Assembly: GCA_030549175.1 (NCBI GenBank)
Contig: JAUKUA010000003.1
Coordinates: 4,650,001 to 4,714,000 of the forward strand
Direction: 5' to 3'
Length of the DNA: 64,000 nucleotides
DNA from: Lasiosphaeris hirsuta
Lineage: Eukaryota; Ascomycota; Sordariomycetes; Sordariales; Lasiosphaeriaceae
Positions 34,451 through 46,134 of the stretch are shown here, one piece after another (position 1 is the first letter of the stretch; every line of letters begins with the position of its first letter). Position numbers and translations under genes: made by a program. The notes under the pieces were generated by a model. That model searched no databases, was not told the DNA's origin, and was given only the letters and a program-made list of their open reading frames with translations.

Positions 34451-36059
34451 TGTCTAAAGTATTGGGTAATAGTACTGGATTCGTCTCTTGGGCGTGGGCG
34501 TGGGCGTGGGCGTGGGCGTGGGCGAAAATATGGGATGGGATGAGGTTATGAAATGGCACTTTATGAGATTGGGTCGTTATGGTGTTTCTCTCCTTGTTGA
34601 GCTTCAATTGGTGGTCGATTCCCCGAGAATGCGGATTCTGTTTGGTTTAGGTTTGATTAGACCTATATCCAGCTAATGGGATAGAGGGTTGAGATGCATT
34701 TCTGTTCTCTTGAATTCGGTGCACTGTGGATTGCCTACCTGTTGGAAAGTTTCCATGTTTTTGTCTCTGTTGGGTGAAGTTTGTTTCGTGCCCCTTCCTC
34801 CCCGAATTCTCCTCCATCGAGATGGAGGAAGCGCAGTGATAGCGAGGGAAGGAGTTGCCTCTCGCGACTGCATCACAATGCCAGCAGGTGGCGAGCAGGT
34901 ACCTCCACGCAGCTACTCGACCTGGAGCATATCGAAGTCGACCTATCGGTTCCTTCCTCGTAAAAGCCAGGGTCTCGTTCGTCTCAAATCTCTGGGTTGG
35001 CCCTTTTGACCTTGTCCTTGCGGCCAATCCCTCATCATCCCCAACTACCAGAGCGCAGTCGGGAATCCAGCCATCACCGGCCTTTTTTGGGTAGATTGTG
35101 GTTATAGCGTCTGTTCGCAGTTTTACGACATCTCTTCTCTCTTCCTCTCTGCTTTTTGGACTTTTTGGACTCGACAGAAGCCTAGCTCCCTTTTTTTGGT
35201 CGGACGATACACTTTGAACGACATAGCTGGCTTTGATCGCAACCCATCCCCATCAGCACACCAGGCCTTGTTTATTTCGTTCATCTTCAACTCGGCGGAC
35301 AGTTTCTATCAGTGAACCAAACACCCTAATCCTCCAGCCATTCTTGGTCTCCTGTTTGACATCAGAAGCTTCTGGCCGCACTCGGGCTGCCACTTGTTCT
35401 CGACGCACCTCAGCCCAAACATATCATCGGTACGCCTCACACAGCCAGACGTTCCCCGAGACTTCAAGCAAAAATCATCTCGCCAAACTTCCAGAGCGGC
35501 GTTTAAATTTCAGCAACACTCGTTTCAAACTTTGGAGCCCGCTCATTCTCCGCTCCCGGAGCTGTCCAAGCCAGTTGTAAAAGGGGTTGTAAGCCACTTG
35601 AGCCAGTCCGACAGCATATCAGCCGGCTGCATGAACGCCTAGATGTAGGTCACTATCTCTTGTCTCCTTTTCTAGTGTGTTGTGGGCTCTCTCAGGGATG
35701 CCAACAAGTCAGTCCCTAGTCTTCAGCCCTTGATATTAATAGACTAGTGCCCTAGACATCATTCCGAACAGACCTCGGTGCTCTCTACGTAGCACGGGGT
35801 GGCAGCAATCCGGTTGAGAGCAGCATTCAGCATCCGCAGGTAGTGTTTGCGTTTCTGTTTTGTTGGTCCGTTTGCTCTCGAGGGGACTTGTCATGTCCCC
35901 CAGACGCCGCCGCAGAAGACGAGTTTCAGGGGGGGCATCTCTAACACTGAATCTTCTCTCAGATCACCCTTCAATACTCGGTTGAGCGGTTCTTTGGATT
36001 CTTTCACAGTCAACCTGCTTCTAGAAGACCGCAGCTACGTGGCGTGAGCACCCATCAAC
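34451..36059. other. Spacer and probable long 5' leader
   Basis: This 1.6 kb stretch begins with a G-rich hexamer repeat (34490-34524). From about 35100 onward it is pyrimidine-rich with many short frames, as in a long fungal 5' leader, possibly with untranslated exons (a GTAGGT donor-like site lies near 35645). An in-frame TGA stands 12 bases before the ATG at 36060. No coding sequence is supported. Confidence 0.5.
34490..34524 (+). repeat. (GGGCGT)n hexamer repeat, G-quadruplex-prone
   Basis: Six GGG runs spaced every six bases begin 40 bases after the TinC-like stop codon, probably inside its 3' untranslated region. The pattern satisfies the standard quadruplex rule (four or more G3 runs with 3 base loops). 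Confidence 0.9.
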
Positions 36060-38270
36060 ATGTCAGACAGAAGCCACCTTCCCCTATCCAACAGGGGCCA
36101 AAGTCGCATCAGGACTTCGGGTCTCCGGATCAGGACAAATAACTTTTCAGAAACATCGGCGTCCAATGTCAAAGCCAAAGGAATCGCCTCGGCCGATTGG
36201 CGCAGGACAGCCATCGAGGGTGCTTCATCTGGCAGTCCCTTTCAGAAGGATTCCATGACGAGGAATAGGAGAAGTGGGAGAAGCAGCTCCGAGATTTCAT
36301 CTCCATTTATGGTCGAGATGGAAGACATCCGGACCGACCACTTCGTATACTACCGCCCAAGGGAGGATAAAGCGCCTTGGGAGATGATTGTCTCTGCCCC
36401 GGCACATAGATTCCCGTCAACCTCATCTTCGTTGTCTGGAACCAAGCCTAGCGATGGAATTCCGGTTCAGTTCAAGAGCATCAAGCAAATGACAATGAAC
36501 GTCAATGGCGAGGAGATTACACTTTCCAACAGCTTCGTCTTCGATGTGGTACCGGTGGAAATGACTAGTTCCTCGCGAGACAGTGCCTTGTCGGAATCAA
36601 TCGGAGAGCTGAGGCCCGTTATCAAGCTGGATGACATCCGCAGAAGCTCCTCTCCCGAGAAAAACCTTTCGAACGCCCTTCCATCTGACCTTCTCGAGAT
36701 GCTCAGCCGAGCCAAAAATATCTTCGGACCTAAGAACTTGCCTAGCTCTGCGACGCAGCGTTTCAGCTCCCGCCCAGTCAATTTCCGAAGAGAGAGGACC
36801 GAAAGCCAAGGCCAAAGCTCCGACTCCGGCATTGGTGGCATCCGCCCTATGGGATCAGAGACCCACGATGCGCAGCAAGAGTTGACCGGGAGCGATCAAA
36901 CCCGTTTCCAGAATTTGGTCAGCCGTTTACAGAACGCCCAACAATACCCGTGCAGTATAAGCCAGAGATCGAAGGCGTCAATCTCAGATCCCATAGCTAC
37001 AGATCCTGCTATAGTTGCTGTAAAGGTCAAGGACGGTGTGGCCGCCCAAGGAAACGCCGGAACCACCGAGTCAACAAGAGAGGCTATCGAGAGAGCTACA
37101 CAGCAACTGATTGGCCGAATTCGCACAACAGAGGAAAAACGCTCCGGGGACTCCGGCTATTGGACAGGTGGCAGCGGTCACAGCTGGGGCACAGATCCTT
37201 CAACAGCTCCAACAACAGCAAATACGGCAGCACAATCCATCCAGGACCCTCACGATGTTGCACGCCGTGATGGTCAAACCCAAAGGCTGAATCCTACCGC
37301 GGCGGAGTTCAGGTCGACATTCGACAGGGCGCGAGTGCCAGTCCTCTCTCCGAAGAAGATCACTCGCACTCCGCTTACGAACTTGTTTCCGCAGGCCTCT
37401 CCTTCACTTTCGAGACCTCCGCCTTCGGGATTCGGCCCTGGACTAGGTAATATCACCAGCTTCGAGGCGGCGACGCCCAACGTGGCAATGTTGCCGGAGC
37501 AAATGCTCGCCCTTCTACAGCGGTCAATGCCTCCAGCCACCTTCGGCATGGCCGAAGGCTGTGGTGTCCTTGACCTGATATCGCAGCAGATCCCTCTGCC
37601 ATGCATGGAAAACCCAGACATGGCAGCCCCACCAGCCTCAAGCGCCTTCGACAACGTCGTAAACCCCTTCAGTTCGCTAGCACCAGCCATGGTGACACTA
37701 CCCGTCAACGTAGGAGCGCTACAAAGCCTTTCTGGTATCAATGAATTTAGCACATTTCCTGGGGCTACTCTGCCACCTCTTCCTACTTTACCAGGGACAC
37801 TGAAGCCGATCCTACCTACCCCCACTGTAACACCATTTATGCCACCCCCTGCTCCGCCATACATAGCCCCGAGCGCGCCTTTGTTTGGCCCGGATCGCAA
37901 GATTAACCGTCCCCATTTCCCCGTGACGCAGAAGCCGCGCGATCACGACCCGATCAAGCAACAGCAGTATGAGGCATACCTCGAGTGGCGGAAGGCAAAC
38001 GAGCCTGGCTACCACATGAAGTGCAAGATGCGCCAGGCACAACGCGTTGTTCGCCAGTATCAACAGAAACATCAGCAGCCAGTAGAACACCCCAGTGGCA
38101 ACCCCGAATGGAAAGCCATCGTTGAGAAGGCCAAAGCCGCTGTTGGAGCTGCGGCGGCGGCGGCGGCTGCCGAGAAAAAGAAAAATGCGGAGTTGGTACG
38201 GAGTGAGCTGAAGGCAAAAGTTCAGGAGAGGAGTGAGGATTCGGCTAGGGCGCACAGGGGGAGTGAGTAA
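36060..38270 (+). CDS. Large intronless protein of unknown function
   Basis: One uninterrupted frame gives 736 residues. I do not recognise the family. The N-terminus is Ser/Arg-rich; a more ordered segment lies at about 80-165 (MEDIRTDHFVYYRPRED, PWEMIVSAPAHRFPS, MTMNVNGEEITLSNSFVFDVV). The middle is rich in Ser, Pro and Gln; about 560-620 is Pro-rich with LPPLPTLPG-like strings. A more conserved-looking block near 625-690 holds NRPHFPVTQKPRDHDPIKQQ, YEAYLEWRKANEPGYH and RVVRQYQQKHQQ. A run of alanines, then KKKNAELVRSELKAKVQ, ends the protein. Start choice is firm because an in-frame TGA lies 12 bases upstream. The frame is too long to be chance in this composition. It is the last protein gene before a 12 kb gene-free stretch. 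Confidence 0.78.
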   Translation: MSDRSHLPLSNRGQSRIRTSGLRIRTNNFSETSASNVKAKGIASADWRRTAIEGASSGSPFQKDSMTRNRRSGRSSSEISSPFMVEMEDIRTDHFVYYRPREDKAPWEMIVSAPAHRFPSTSSSLSGTKPSDGIPVQFKSIKQMTMNVNGEEITLSNSFVFDVVPVEMTSSSRDSALSESIGELRPVIKLDDIRRSSSPEKNLSNALPSDLLEMLSRAKNIFGPKNLPSSATQRFSSRPVNFRRERTESQGQSSDSGIGGIRPMGSETHDAQQELTGSDQTRFQNLVSRLQNAQQYPCSISQRSKASISDPIATDPAIVAVKVKDGVAAQGNAGTTESTREAIERATQQLIGRIRTTEEKRSGDSGYWTGGSGHSWGTDPSTAPTTANTAAQSIQDPHDVARRDGQTQRLNPTAAEFRSTFDRARVPVLSPKKITRTPLTNLFPQASPSLSRPPPSGFGPGLGNITSFEAATPNVAMLPEQMLALLQRSMPPATFGMAEGCGVLDLISQQIPLPCMENPDMAAPPASSAFDNVVNPFSSLAPAMVTLPVNVGALQSLSGINEFSTFPGATLPPLPTLPGTLKPILPTPTVTPFMPPPAPPYIAPSAPLFGPDRKINRPHFPVTQKPRDHDPIKQQQYEAYLEWRKANEPGYHMKCKMRQAQRVVRQYQQKHQQPVEHPSGNPEWKAIVEKAKAAVGAAAAAAAAEKKKNAELVRSELKAKVQERSEDSARAHRGSE

Positions 38271-38713
38271 TTTGGTTGGCCGAAAGCTGGAAGGTGAAAT
38301 AGAGAATAGCAATCCAGAGGTGTTTGCGTTATTTAGCTTAGAGACATGCAGGGGGTTGCTGAGAATGCTCTCCAGGCCGTATCACATCGGCTAGCTGACG
38401 GGTTGCTATCCGGGGTTTCCTTGAGCCACATCATCATTTAGGTTACCATCCAGCAGTGGGCGTCTCGTCTGAGGGGCAGGATATACTTAGGGTATTGCTT
38501 TGTTTTGTTCTTTGGACCACGCACGTAGCTTAACTTCAGGGATCATGCATGGATATGGATTGGGTCCTTGGGTATTATTCACCCACCTTAGATAGCACAA
38601 TGGAATTGTAAGTTGTTATGATGTTTTGTGTTGTGTGTGGAAGTGTTTAGTGCCTGAAGCACAAAAGGAGTTGGTCCTGGCTATGAACTGCATGCATACT
38701 CCACCAAATGCGC

Positions 38714-38718
38714 AAAAA
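38714..38718 (-). terminator. Pol III terminator of tRNA-Phe
   Basis: Five T residues on the minus strand begin nine bases beyond the tRNA 3' end, which is the usual RNA polymerase III stop signal. Confidence 0.75.
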
Positions 38719-38726
38719 TAAACTCT

Positions 38727-38815
38727 TGCGGTTTATGTGGATCGAACACATGACCTTCAGATAGATGATGAAGTTTGGCTTCAGTCTGACGCTCTCCCAA
38801 CTGAGCTAAACCCGC
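38727..38815 (-). tRNA. tRNA-Phe (anticodon GAA) with 16-nt intron
   Basis: The minus strand folds as a full tRNA: acceptor GCGGGTT with AAACCGC (one G-A mismatch at pair 5-68), D-arm GCTCAGTTGGGAGAGC, anticodon stem TCAGA/TCTGA with CTGAAGA loop (anticodon GAA), and T-arm ATGTG-TTCGATC-CACAT. A 16-nt intron (38778..38763) interrupts the sequence one base after the anticodon, the canonical position for nuclear tRNA introns. The mature length is 73 nt plus CCA. Internal promoter boxes A (TTTAGCTCAGTTGGG) and B (TGTTCGATCC) are intact. It is expected to be functional. Confidence 0.95.
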
Positions 38816-39218
38816 TAGTTGCTGATTCTGGCGACATTAGTACTGCCTACGATCTACGGCCCTCTGGTCCCTTTTTTGTATTTAGGTTCAAGTCTGTTCG
38901 CTGGATGGGCTGAATGTTGTGCTTTAAGTTGAAAATGGTGGTGTAGATAAACTAGATATATGTTCCGTCTAGAAACGTACATGGTGTTCCAGCGCAGTGG
39001 ATTTTGTGTGAATTACATGGTTTTGTATGGTAACTCTTCGACTTTCAGAATATTATAATGTAGATGTGGAATAGGGGCAGGAGGGGAACTAAGTTTCATA
39101 TGTGGGAATTGGGGCGAGCTTATCTTGCTGGCTCTAGGAGGCCTATCTATCATGGGGTGTTTGGTTTGTTTTTCTCATTCATTGTGGGAGACAGATAGTT
39201 AGTCTGGGGATTGGCTGA

Positions 39219-39258
39219 GAACGGAGGTTTAATTCTCAGAACGGGGGTTTATTTCTCA
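39219..39258. repeat. 20 bp tandem duplication
   Basis: GAACGGAGGTTTAATTCTCA is followed directly by GAACGGGGGTTTATTTCTCA, 18 of 20 identical. Confidence 0.85.
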
Positions 39259-41974
39259 GAGGGTGATTCTCTAGGTAGGCAGGATCCTAGTGTATAGGTG
39301 ATTTAAAGTGGAGTGATTAATACATACGACCATACCTACTGGAAAACTCGGGATCCCGTCCGCTCTCCCATAGATAAGCCAGTGAGGGCCAGACTAGTAG
39401 TTGGGTCGGTGACGACCAGCGAATCCCTGGTGTTGTATGTTCTTTTTTGTGCTTGATTTCTTTACCCCTGCTGGGTGCCACCGTGACCTTGGGCATCATT
39501 TCCCTGAATTCCCTTGATGCCCGGCTCCGAGCTGGAAAAGGAGTCAACGGATAGTAGCCCCCTTCTCTCTTTATGTCGTTTAGCTCGTCCTAGAAGTTTG
39601 CTTCGTTCAGTTGATATTTGGCACAGCTTTGAAAGTCCAGCAACCCTTACCCACAACCACACAGACACACTCCAGTAGAACCAGCCCGAGAAGGACTAAG
39701 GCCATGGCCCGACCAAACCCCACTCGTTCTTCAAGCCTCCGCGAGACAGCCCTGATTGGAGACTCAGGTAGTAGTCGTCATGTACCCCAGGTATCACGAA
39801 AAGGATAGGCTGATGGATAGACGCTCTGACTGGTCTGTGAATTTGTAATTTCCCCGTATAACGGCCTTTAAATGGTGCTTATGATGTAGGCAAGGGATCA
39901 TTACCAAATAGACCAAGGCGATACCAACGCGAGACAGCATGTGTATATTCAAAAGAGATCATAAACTCTGATGAGACTTCAAGAAATGGATTCAAGTTGT
40001 GGGGGAACTGAGAATTCCAAAGTATTGTGTGATATATTTGTCTCTGTGTAGCTGGACCTGACAGTAAAACACTCAGCAAGGTAATGGACAATCTGGTACA
40101 TACCCCGGTTGCAAATCATAAATAGAAGAGTTCTAAAACCCCAAAAGAGACATTGTCAATGGCAAACATCATCCCCTACCGACGTGCTCGACTCTATCCT
40201 GGGGCACCGAGATACTCTTAGCTCTGCTTGGGTAATGGAAGCCGAGAAGCCGATACATCGCAATGCCCTTGCTGTTACCCGTTAGTCCTGCCGATGTAAA
40301 AGTTCAAAGTCCTCTCAGCAAGTCATTTGCTCAGACTAAGAGGTATGGATCCTAGCCTTCACATGGCTTCCCAAAAAGGGGCCAACAACACACGCATTCG
40401 TTGCCAGGAGCAACACAGCACTCCCTGACAGTCTCCGGGGCCCGCGAAAAGACAAGTTAGCATGACCAAGCATCACGGAAGCCTCTGGATGAATTCGAGC
40501 TGCATGTCGGACCTCAAACGCCTCCCGAACCCCGAACAGCCTGTGGGACCCCCTCCCCCCCCGCCTCAGTCCAGTGCCGACATCTTGACAAATATTCGAT
40601 GGCACAATACCAATGACCCCCACGAGAAGGGAGAAGGGGTCCGACTCGGGCATAGTAGGAGTTGTTGGAAGCTATCACGGTGGCGAGTCTGCTCCCTTCA
40701 TCACACTCCAAGATGGAGCGGTCCATGCTATTGCCGCGCTCACTGCATACGAGCACATCTTGAAGTTTATTGCCCGCCGTGTAGGGCTGAGTGGGCCCTG
40801 CGATAGCGATTAGCGGGGGACAGACCCGGAGGTCCTTTACGGCCGGCTTCAACGTCAGTGCTCATGTTCCTGCTACTTTGCCCTCCGTTTCGTCCTCTTT
40901 GTATCTGTTACCCGCGGCGGCAGTGGGCGCGCGTCGCTTATCTCCTTCGGATCGGGCTTGCTCGAGTCTTCGAACCAAGGCCGGCCGAAATACCCGGTAA
41001 GCACCGTCTAGATGTCGCCACCAGCAAATAGCAGGCACGGTAGGGGGTGGCCTAAACCTTCTTCGCTTATCTCTACTCCATCTATCTGCCCATCGTACCT
41101 CACCTCACTGTGCCGCGACGCCTCTCAAATACCGATTTATTTACACATGTCGGGAGAGGAAACCGGTTCCATCTAGACAGCCAGACGTGCTGAGTCGCGC
41201 GGCGTAGTGGTGGGTAAGCAACTAAACAAGAGCTGATTTCGCTACGCTTGTGTAGGTTGCCAGCCTACTAACGGGCCCAACGGCTGATCGTCGAGGTGGA
41301 AGAGCCAATCTGGACTCGGCGACGGGCTGCAGAGAGCCTGACGCAGGAACGGGAGAAGGCGCTCTTCTGTTTTCCCCAATTCTTCTCTACCGCCGACAAT
41401 GTGGTGTGTACGGGCGGGCTGAGAATCTCAAGTGCCGGGCGTGGTACGGCTGACGAAGGGGGCATTGCTCGGAGGAACTGGCTGCCGTTCGCATTCCCAA
41501 AAAAAAAACAGTCATACATCGAAGCTCGCTGTGCCCCAGTTTGTCACACCCCAGAATGCGTGACAGCCCCCCTGGGAGTGGATAGGGCACGCCGGCGACG
41601 GCAAGGTGACCCCTCATCGGCCGCCTCGTATTGTGATGGGCTGGAAGAGGGAGGCAACCTGGCGAACAGGTGGGCAGCGCTGCCTAGGCATTTCCCAATC
41701 GGCCTCCTTTCCGTATGGTCCGATCAAGGGCTGGAGTGTCAAGGATTTGTGCTCGCTTTGATACAGCCAACGACATTCATTCCTGGGCCGAGCGGTACTT
41801 GGTAAAAAACCTGCGCGTCTGTGATTCGTTCCACGGCATGAATACCATCACGAGCGGATGCAGTTACATATCGATATCAAATATTGTCTCAGCTGACATC
41901 GGGATAGAAGAAATGTCAAGGACAGCACGGGAACAGGAAAATTGCGATTGAAAGAAGCCGACGAATGTCTAGAC

Positions 41975-42002
41975 AAAAAAAAAGGGGGGGGGGGGGGGGG
42001 GG
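41975..42002 (+). repeat. A9-G19 homopolymer tract
   Basis: Nine A residues are followed by nineteen G residues. A run this long is uncommon in fungal genomes and may also be length-variable or misassembled. Confidence 0.9.
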
Positions 42003-42765
42003 AAGGGGGCCCGGGATAACGACTGATAGCCGCAGCCAGCGACCGCCTCCAGAAAGACGCGGACAGCAAGTGAGCTCAAGTCTGGATACCGAAGAGCCCC
42101 TTCTTCCTGCGACCGTTGTGTTTCTCCCTGTTTCTCCCTGTTCCCCCGAGCGTCGAGAGAAACAGAGTTCCAGCCCCCTGGGAGAAACATCAGGTCAGGC
42201 ACACACATATGTGGCTTCACATGCTTCCACCTGCCAAAGCACTTGCTGCAGAACATACCCTAACTTGTCTGCAGGGCAAGATTTCGCGCAGACAAGGCGG
42301 CAAGAAAACAACAAAGGCAACCAACAAGCGGGGTGCTTCCTGGGTTCTGAGTTCTGACGTCAGTTCTTCACATGTTACCTTTCTATTTCCCTTTCTCTCC
42401 CCGACTTCTTACCGCCTCCCCTAGCTATTCCGGTCGTTAATCCAATATTCCCCTACTGTCGCGTAGAAACAAGCGTAAAATATGGAATCCTGAGCCCTGG
42501 ATTACAGCTTGTAGGCCTTTCCCCCGTCGTCGATTCTGCAGTCGTTCCACAACTGCATCTATCACGGTCGTGTCTGGCCCACGTATCCATGGACTCGGAC
42601 CACTCTTTGCTTTCTGCGCCAAAAGGTAAACGGCCATGGATGTCGACATGGAAGGGTGGTCTTGTCTTTCTCGATCCCTTCTAGAATACATCATATCAAT
42701 CTTCCCCTCCCAAATGGTCTCGGTTTGGAACAGAGAACACATATTTACATCGGGGAGGCGCAAGA

Positions 42766-42779
42766 GGGGGGGGGGGGGG
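42766..42779 (+). repeat. G14 homopolymer
   Basis: Fourteen consecutive G residues. Confidence 0.9.
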
Positions 42780-45700
42780 CTGATATCTCCAAGCCCAGAA
42801 CTGGATGCAAGAGACGTCGTCGCGATAAGCTGTACGGGCTTTTTCTGCCTGACGTTTCACGGCTTTTATGCAAATCATACGCACCCCTCCGTGCTTGTTC
42901 TCCTGCAACCTCAGACATTTCCACAATCTCTGATCCGAAAACTGTAGTCCATCCCCTGCGAATCGCAGCTATCAAGTGTTCCACGGCCTCGATAGACATG
43001 GCGTGCGACGTATATCCCGGGGCACGCCACGAGAGAGGTGGCCCGACTTATCATCTCCCCTCGGCTCCATTCTCCTCGTGTGATGATATATGCTGTATGA
43101 CGGGGCCACCACTCCGTTCCGTCGACTTTTATTCTCCTCGGCATCCAGTAATCGCCCTTTCCCTAGCGGTGGGGAATGGGGGAACGGGGAGTTGCATCTC
43201 TGGGAATGACGGATAGCTGCCTCTTGCGGTGGAACTTGCCACTTTGAGACAAGGAAACCGTTGCACGACCTCGTGGGTCCCTGCCACTGCCGGGGAAGGG
43301 TTTGCGTATATGGTGCGGTGAAGAGACCTCAAGAAGATTCCTCGGCTTCTTCTTCCATTTCCCGGCTCAGGTACAGTCGAACAAGGAGATATCGGGAGGC
43401 GCGGGAGGAACGTGCCGGGCCAACCTGGATTCCCCATGTCCCCCGCGTTACGATGCTTGATTGCGATGCTCGATAGTAGCTGGGCAGTTACATAGGATTC
43501 ATCTAGCTCCGACCTTGAAGGCGGAAGAGGTACAAATGGTGGACGGCTCCACAAGCTCGCAAAAGCGCACATACAATATGCAACGCATCTACCCGTCAGA
43601 TCCAGTGTGCTGCTTGACCAAAGCAAAGGAAGGGCCGTTCGCCGCTGGTGAAATTATAGCTGAGGTGACGAGGGCTAAGTCCACGCCAAAGGTGAACAAA
43701 GCGCTTTACTTTGTTGACCATCGAAAAAGGGGGCGGAGTCTTCAAGAGACCAAATACTCTTAACGTGTAGTGCCTCTCGGGGTAAGACGGGCAGGTCTGT
43801 GGGGCAGTCCACGCGACTTTGGGAACAGAGCAAAGAAGCTCAAGTGCATTATTTCTCCGGCCCAAGACAAGCAGTGGCGCGTGCGTGTAGATTTTCTGGT
43901 TCCTCTGAGGTGAAACCGCCTTGTGTTTCCTATCCCGGATTGACTTTTGGAGCTACACGCATTCCAGACTTGACCGGCGCTCGAAACAATAGGCGACTGC
44001 TTACGGCAGTCATCGTGGTTATGGCAGACGTATTCAACGGTCTGTTTCGTTGAGCCAGCTTTTGCGCCGCGGGTCCAGGTGGCTTTCCACCATGCCCCCC
44101 CCCCCTTCCTGGGATACGTGATCTTACTCAGAGCAGAGCATCAGGCGCGCAAACTGCACGACAGACTTCGCTTGACAAACTGCTCAGGCCAGCTTTCTGG
44201 GGTGCCGTGACGTGATCATCGGGTAGAGCATCCGGTCAGTTTCCTTTTCCCAGTTCTTTTATAAGCAAACCAGCAAACTAGCACACCGCAACGAGCTCGC
44301 GGCACACTGTGCAGTAGGTACACATTCGCAGGGATGCTATCTGCAAAGACCTCGATGGGCAGCAATAAGCAGGTGACACGATGTACCTCACTGCACTACT
44401 TCCCACTTCGAGATCCTATCGCGCGCGGTTATGCCTCAGACGTCGTCTCGGCACGATAGCGTGGCAAGTAAGAGCAAAGGGACGGAAATCGCATGGACGC
44501 TTTGCCATGGATACGTGCCGAACGATCCAGTCATGATTTGTGTCGATCTACGCCGACTGCAGACGGACCAGTCTTGACCGCCTGGGGGAAACCAGCTAGC
44601 CATCGTGCCATCCCAGAGGTGATAACCCTTGCTCTGTATACTGGGTCAAGACCATAGGAATGCTGGGCATCGCTGCACGGGGCTGGTTCTGCGAAGTTCC
44701 TTTCTTGCCGAGCGGGGGTGGTGATGGTCAAATGCCAGTCTTCCGAATCGCCCATGTATGCTCCAGAGACAGTGCACATACAAACGCGCACGTGAGACTT
44801 TTGGCGGTTTGCTGGGATTGATAGGAATCACCGAGACCCATAATGATTGCAAAAACAAGTCTAAGAGGCAGCCCCTCCTCCCGAATCGGCGACGCATGCA
44901 AAACTGCGGCATCCCTGCCTAGCAATGACACAACGGACAGATATCATCAAAAGGACAGCTGAGATCGAACAATGTGTGCTGGCCCCAGCAAGCATCCTTC
45001 CGAAGATCATCGTGCACCCTTGTGATAGCGTAGCATGATGTTCTGTAGCATACCGGAATCCCAGACCTCGATGAGTGACAGTGGGAATGCTGGTCAGGGG
45101 AGATGTGCGTAGGCTGACCAGGGCCCCGGGCTGAGGTGAAGCACGGGGCCCGCGCCCCTGCGAGGCTGGCTCAGCTGAACAGAGGTCGATGGGGCTTTTG
45201 GTACACCACTCATTACCAATACCTTGTACAAGTGTATTTGAGAGCAAATGTATGCACATATGTAGTATACGGGACACACCTTGCTGGTCGACCTCATCGA
45301 TTCGGTTTTGGCAGCCACCCACTCGTCCGCCACATTGCAAGTCAACGAGGTCGGCGGTGTGGGCGGCGACCTCGGCCTCTAGTGTAGCCCGCCTGTGCTT
45401 TGTCCCTACCACATGGGGATGGAGGTGAGGCGCTGGGCTTGATGGTTCCATGGTTCTCTGGCTGAAGCGGTGGAAGGATCCAAACACGCAAACCCGCCAC
45501 GGCGAGTGATGTCAAGGTAACAAGGAGCGTTGAGAGGTTGTAACGCCACAAGGCGTGAAAAGAACGTCTCGGCATTTCCCAAGCCCGGTGTAGTTGAATG
45601 TCTCCACGTCCGAGCTTTGCAGGTTTTCAGCCCTCACGCCTGGGAGACCAATGACGTGCAGAAGACCAGGGAATCGACCAGATGCCACTCCCTCGGAGAC

Positions 45701-46108
45701 AGACAGAAGGGCAGATTTCCTGGTGCTTCTGGGGGCATGCGGCGGGTGTGGTGTGGGAGGAACCAGAGCGGAGGTTCGTGTTTCGTGACAGGAAATGTTT
45801 GGGTTGGCTATCAAACAATTAGCGCCTTGTATGGCAGCGCCACGTCAACCACTAAGGCATACAGCGGGGATGTTGTGGGATGTCGGCTCCGATCGCCATC
45901 TGATATACTGCTCTGAGAGAGGGCAGGGGAAGGCAGGAGACAAGGGGGATAGAAGCCATGGCTTTCGGTGAAGGTATTCGCGAGCGCAGAGCCCTCCTTT
46001 GGTGGCGATCACTGCTGGAAGGGCGGCATAATGGACGCCTGCTAAGGTGAGAGCACTGATGGCGGGGAAGTCGACCTGATGATTGCGACCAACAGGGGGG
46101 GGCTGAAC

Positions 46109-46134
46109 AACACCATCATCATCATCATCATCAT
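46109..46134. repeat. (CAT)n microsatellite
   Basis: About eight consecutive CAT/ATC triplets with no coding context. Confidence 0.85.

Noticed and set aside
40940..41000. TTCGAA segment near 40965 as a possible tRNA
   Set aside because: The flanking bases do not form a T-stem and no other arm is present.
41296..41805. Plus-strand frame of 169 codons in the gene-poor region
   Set aside because: No family resemblance, crosses an A-run, and overlaps frames on the other strand; consistent with chance.
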